Source: Stutzerimonas stutzeri
GTDB lineage: Bacteria > Pseudomonadota > Gammaproteobacteria > Pseudomonadales > Pseudomonadaceae
Assembly (NCBI GenBank): GCA_019056435.1
Contig: CP077641.1
Span: 3,658,001 to 3,722,000 of the forward strand
Direction: 5' to 3'
Length of the DNA: 64,000 nt
A program made the position numbers and the translations under genes. The notes under the pieces were generated by a model, which worked only from the letters and a program-made list of their open reading frames with translations, was not told the DNA's origin and did no database searches. Positions 60,735 through 64,000 of the stretch are shown here, piece by piece (position 1 is the stretch's first letter; every line of letters begins with the position of its first letter).

Positions 60735-61649
60735 ATGACCGCGACCGCACAGATGCCGCGCCGCGTCCGCCTGGTCGAGGTCGGCCCGCGCGACGGCCTG
60801 CAGAATGAAAAGCAGCCCATCGACGTCGCCGACAAGGTCCGGCTGGTCGATGACCTGACCGCAGCCGGCCTTCACTACATCGAGGTAGGCAGCTTCGTCT
60901 CGCCCAAATGGGTGCCACAGATGGCCGGCTCCGCGGAGGTTTTCGCGCAGATCAGGCAGAAGCCCGGCGTCACCTACGCGGCCCTGACGCCGAACCTCAA
61001 GGGCCTCGAAGCGGCCATCGAGGCCGGGGTCAGCGAGGTCGCCGTGTTCGGCGCTGCATCGGAAGCCTTCTCGCAGAAGAACATCAATTGCTCCATCGAC
61101 GAGAGCCTCGCGCGCTTCGCCCCGCTGATGAAGGCCGCACGAGAGAACGGCATCCAGGTTCGCGGCTATGTGTCCTGCGTGCTGGGTTGTCCTTACGAAG
61201 GCGAAGTCGATCCCAAGCGCGTCGCGCACGTCGCCCACGCGCTTTTCGCCATGGGCTGCTACGAGGTCTCGCTGGGCGACACCATCGGCACCGGCACACC
61301 GGGCAAGACGCGCCAGTTGATCGAGGTGGTGAGTCGTGAGGTCCCGCGCGACAAGCTCGCCGGGCATTTTCACGACACCTACGGCCAGGCGTTGGCGAAC
61401 ATCTATGCCAGCCTTCTGGAAGGCCTCTGCACCTTCGACAGCTCGGTCGCCGGGCTCGGCGGCTGCCCCTATGCCAAGGGTGCCAGTGGCAACGTCGCCA
61501 GCGAGGACGTGCTCTACATGCTGCAAGGGCTTGGTATCGAGACCGGAATCGATCTGGATGCTCTGATCGGCGCCGGACAACGCATCAGCGAGGTGCTGGG
61601 CCGCCCCAACGGATCACGCGTCGCCCGGGCGCGGCTGAGCGCGCAGTGA
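60735..61649 (+). CDS. liuE: Hydroxymethylglutaryl-CoA lyase
   Basis: This 304-residue TIM-barrel lyase splits HMG-CoA into acetyl-CoA and acetoacetate. The metal and catalytic motif VEVGPRDGLQNE opens the protein, the GHFHDTYGQALANI strand follows, and the lyase signature GLGGCPYAKGASGN holds the catalytic cysteine C244. It is followed by the CoA-transferase genes that use its acetoacetate. Confidence 0.97.
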   Translation: MTATAQMPRRVRLVEVGPRDGLQNEKQPIDVADKVRLVDDLTAAGLHYIEVGSFVSPKWVPQMAGSAEVFAQIRQKPGVTYAALTPNLKGLEAAIEAGVSEVAVFGAASEAFSQKNINCSIDESLARFAPLMKAARENGIQVRGYVSCVLGCPYEGEVDPKRVAHVAHALFAMGCYEVSLGDTIGTGTPGKTRQLIEVVSREVPRDKLAGHFHDTYGQALANIYASLLEGLCTFDSSVAGLGGCPYAKGASGNVASEDVLYMLQGLGIETGIDLDALIGAGQRISEVLGRPNGSRVARARLSAQ

Positions 61650-61684
61650 CCTCGCCGCCCATCCATGGATAACGAGAGGCTTTC

Positions 61685-62379
61685 ATGAACAAGATCTACC
61701 CCAACGCACAGGAAGCGCTTGACGGCATCGTCGAGGACGGCATGACCCTCGCCGTCGGCGGGTTCGGCCTGTGCGGCATTCCCGAGGCGCTGATCGCGGC
61801 GCTGCGAGACACCGGCAAAAAGGACCTGACGGTGATCAGCAACAACGCCGGCGTCGACGGGTTCGGCCTCGGCCTGCTGCTCGAAACGCGCCAGGTGCGC
61901 AAGATGATTTCGTCCTACGTGGGCGAGAACAAGGAGTTCGAGCGTCAGTATCTGGCGGGCGAGCTTGAACTGGAGTTCACCCGCAGGGCACGCTGGCCGA
62001 GAAGCTGCGCGCGGCCGGCTCCGGGATTCCGGCGTTCTACACCCGCACCGGCTACGGCACGCTGATCGCCGAGGGTAAGGAAACCCGCCAGTTCAATGGC
62101 GAGTGGTACGTGATGGAAGAGTCGCTGCCAGCCGATGTCTCGCTGGTCAAGGCGTTCAAGGCGGACAACGCCGGCAACCTGGTCTTCAACAAGACGGCAC
62201 GCAACTTCAACCCGCTCGCCGCCATGGCTGGCAAGGTCTGCGTCGTGGAAGTCGATCATCTCGTGGAAACCGGTGAGCTGGACCCGGACCAGATTCACCT
62301 GCCCGGCATCTACGTGCAGCGCATCATCCACAACCCTGACGCCGAAAAGCGCATCGAAAAACGCACGGTGAGGAGCTGA
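61685..62379 (+). CDS. scoA: 3-oxoacid CoA-transferase subunit A (one frameshift)
   Basis: This subunit is about 231 residues with the CoA-transferase motif [14 protein letters not shown] and the later stretch [20 protein letters not shown]. One C is missing near 61983, between LELEFT and [20 protein letters not shown]. With ScoB it transfers CoA from succinyl-CoA to acetoacetate, recovering the ketone body made by LiuE. Confidence 0.93.
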
Positions 62380-62381
62380 TC

Positions 62382-63008
62382 ATGGCCTGGACACGCGAAC
62401 AGATGGCGCAACGCGCCGCGCAGGAGTTACAGGACGGCTTCTACGTCAATCTGGGTATCGGCCTGCCGACACTCGTCGCCAACTACATTCCCGAGGGGAT
62501 GGACGTCTGGCTGCAGAGCGAGAACGGCCTGCTCGGCATCGGCCCCTTTCCCACGGAAGACGAGATCGACCCGGATCTGATCAACGCCGGCAAGCAGACC
62601 GTCACCGCCCTGCCCGGCAGCGTCTTCTTCGACAACGCCATGAGCTTCGGCATGATCCGCGGTGGCCATATCAACCTAGCGATTCTCGGCGCCATGCAGG
62701 TGTCCGAAAAGGGTGACCTGGCGAACTGGATGATCCCCGGCAAGATGGTCAAGGGGATGGGCGGTGCGATGGACCTGGTCGCAGGCGTCAAGCGCGTCGT
62801 GGTGCTGATGGAGCACACCGCCAAGGGCGCACACAAGATCATTCCGCACTGCGACCTGCCACTGACCGGCGTCGGCGTCGTGGACCGCATCATCACTGAC
62901 CTCGGCGTACTGGACGTGACCGAGCAGGGCCTCAAGCTGGTGGAGCTGGCCGACGGTGTGAGTTTCGAGGCGATGCAGCGGGCCACCGGCTGCACCATCC
63001 ACCGCTGA
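62382..63008 (+). CDS. scoB: 3-oxoacid CoA-transferase subunit B
   Basis: This 208-residue subunit holds the catalytic glutamate E47 in [13 protein letters not shown] and the family stretches [20 protein letters not shown] and [20 protein letters not shown]. It starts two bases after the scoA stop, so the subunits are translationally coupled. Confidence 0.96.
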   Translation: MAWTREQMAQRAAQELQDGFYVNLGIGLPTLVANYIPEGMDVWLQSENGLLGIGPFPTEDEIDPDLINAGKQTVTALPGSVFFDNAMSFGMIRGGHINLAILGAMQVSEKGDLANWMIPGKMVKGMGGAMDLVAGVKRVVVLMEHTAKGAHKIIPHCDLPLTGVGVVDRIITDLGVLDVTEQGLKLVELADGVSFEAMQRATGCTIHR

Positions 63009-63149
63009 GCGAACGCGCACCTCTGTGACATGGCCCGACGCCACTGTGCATCGGGCCAGTGCAGCGTGTAGCCTTGGCCCGTTTCAAACGCAAGCACGCA
63101 CCCGGCTCGACGCGAGCCGCGGGTGGACAGGCAGGACTGGATACCTTTC

Positions 63150-63545
63150 ATGGCAAAGCAGACGTACAGCATTTCCGATTTGGCCAACGAGCTCGACATC
63201 ACCACCCGCGCCATCCGCTTCTACGAAGAACAAGGCATGCTCTCACCGACCCGCCGCGGCCAGGAGCGCATCTACAGCCCGAAAGACCGCGTCGCCCTCA
63301 AGCTCATCCTGCGCGGCAAGCGCATCGGCTTTTCGCTGGCCGAATGCAAGACCCTGATCGAGCTGTACGACCCCAAGGCCGGCAACCAGAAACAGCTGAA
63401 CATCATGCTCGGCATGATCGCCGAACGCCGCCAGCAGCTCGAACAGCAACTGCTGGACATCCAACAGATGCAGCTGGAGCTGGACACCGCCGAAGAGCGC
63501 TGCATGAACGCGCTGAAGAACACGCTGGGCAAGGAAGCGAGCTGA
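63150..63545 (+). CDS. liuR: MerR-family regulator of leucine/isovalerate catabolism, LiuR
   Basis: This 131-residue MerR regulator has the winged helix TYSISDLANELDITTRAIRF followed by YEEQGMLSPTRRGQERIYSP, then a C-terminal coiled coil (ERRQQLEQQLLDIQQMQLEL). It lacks the cysteines of metal-sensing MerR proteins, as LiuR does. In P. aeruginosa liuR precedes liuA; here it ends the cluster, 142 bp after scoB. Its likely targets are the palindromes at 52455 and 48484. I use the ATG at 63150 (MAKQTYSISDL). Confidence 0.92.
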   Translation: MAKQTYSISDLANELDITTRAIRFYEEQGMLSPTRRGQERIYSPKDRVALKLILRGKRIGFSLAECKTLIELYDPKAGNQKQLNIMLGMIAERRQQLEQQLLDIQQMQLELDTAEERCMNALKNTLGKEAS

Positions 63546-63727
63546 CGGCTACGCCTGGCTTGCGCCGCTTGGTGCGGCGTATCGATCCGCTCGAACGGCT
63601 GCCAATGATATCGGCAGCCCGCCGCGCAGGCCGCGCTGGAGCCCCGCCGCCGAAACGCCCGCCGAAGCCTTTGCCAGACCGCCACGCGATAGTGAACCAG
63701 AGCGAAGCGTCCAGCCGAGCGGACACC

Positions 63728-63786
63728 CGTCCATATATCTGGACATCCGTCTTCACCAATCGAACCGATGTCCAACCCGTTGGACA
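63728..63786 (+). promoter_or_regulatory. Two upstream palindromes resembling sigma54 activator sites
   Basis: TGTCCAAC-CC-GTTGGACA (63769-63786) is a perfect palindrome. CGTCCA-TATATC-TGGACA (63728-63745) repeats the TGTCCA-N6-TGGACA plan with one mismatch. Their centres are 41 bp apart (about four helical turns) and they lie upstream of a -24/-12-like element. The gene-free stretch 63546-63981 holds nothing else clear apart from a GC hairpin at 63563-63579. Confidence 0.5.
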
Positions 63787-63849
63787 CCCCCGCTCCCCTT
63801 TTCCCGCTTAACCGCTCTGCGACGCGGCGTTCCGCGCTTTTGGAGTGCC

Positions 63850-63866
63850 AGGCACAGAACCTGCTA
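63850..63866 (+). promoter_or_regulatory. Sigma54-type -24/-12 promoter candidate
   Basis: AGGCACAGAACCTGCTA has GG and GC dinucleotides with exactly ten bases between them and matches TGGCAC-N5-TTGC at most positions. It would start transcription about 105 nt before the next ATG. Confidence 0.45.
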
Positions 63867-63956
63867 TGGGAACGATGCGTCAAGCCAGAACACCTGGCGG
63901 AGCGAGCGGCTGCGACCCTCGTTCCGCCCACCGGCCCAGGTCGGGTACCGGTCCAA

Positions 63957-63967
63957 AACAACAAGAA
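63957..63967 (+). promoter_or_regulatory. Double CA motif before the last gene
   Basis: AACAACAAGAA contains two overlapping AAnAAnAA motifs, immediately followed by the AAGGAA ribosome site. Confidence 0.6.
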
Positions 63968-63981
63968 AGAAGGAAACTCCG

Positions 63982-64000
63982 ATGTCGATCACCCGAAAGC
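63982..64000 (+). CDS. Start of an unidentified gene cut by the window end
   Basis: An ATG follows GAAGGAAA at a normal distance and encodes MSITRK before the sequence ends. The sigma54-like promoter and CA motifs upstream suggest a regulated catabolic or transport gene, but nothing identifies the product. Confidence 0.5.

Overview
The window is a high-GC chromosomal segment of a Pseudomonas-type gammaproteobacterium, most likely the Stutzerimonas (Pseudomonas stutzeri) group. The reasons are a P. fluorescens-style mannitol (mtl) operon, a P. aeruginosa-style leucine (liu) operon, an OprD porin, ZapE and YbiT homologues, pseudomonad REP hairpins, and repeated Hfq/Crc-type CA motifs (AAnAAnAA) before start codons. 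The species call is inference; no rRNA or tRNA gene is present to fix it.

Layout. 0-1.3 kb: tail of a PstS-like/OmpA protein. 1.4-11.1 kb: mannitol/polyol uptake and catabolism (mtlZ, mtlR, mtlEFGKDY), closed by a bidirectional terminator. 11.1-13.4 kb: acyl-CoA dehydrogenase with a divergent LysR regulator. 13.5-18.1 kb: gluconate-type locus on the minus strand (gntK-dctQ fusion, dctM, dctP, gntR). 18.3-24.9 kb: housekeeping and metal genes (ppiC, zapE, a DUF4198 protein, a TonB-dependent receptor behind a Zur-like box, and the ABC-F protein YbiT) with a DnaA-box cluster in a 650-bp gap. 25-27.1 kb: multi-PAS HWE histidine kinase with a single-domain response regulator.

From 27.3 to 63.5 kb nearly everything concerns branched-chain amino acids and short acyl-CoAs. 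Valine: mmsA, mmsB, 3-hydroxyisobutyryl-CoA hydrolase, isobutyryl-CoA dehydrogenase. Then an acyl-CoA ligase, a CaiB-type racemase and a 2-hydroxyacid dehydrogenase. Isoleucine-type beta-oxidation: acyl-CoA dehydrogenase, thiolase, SDR, enoyl-CoA hydratase, with coupled LysR and AraC regulators. Uptake: livGFKHM and an OprD porin. Leucine: liuABCD, liuE, scoAB, with the MerR regulator liuR at the far end. Two promoters (livG and liuA) share a 13-bp LiuR-like box. The window ends in a 5' region with a sigma54-type promoter and two upstream palindromes before a gene cut by the edge.

Intergenic DNA holds two tandem REP-hairpin arrays (about 90-bp and 117-bp units), a perfect REPIN and a third repeat family inside the liu cluster.

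Sequence quality: about twenty single-base frameshifts, mostly in homopolymer runs of conserved genes, and one heavily corrupted 200-bp patch. I treat these as probable sequencing errors and annotate across them. Residue numbers given after such a site assume the frame is restored.
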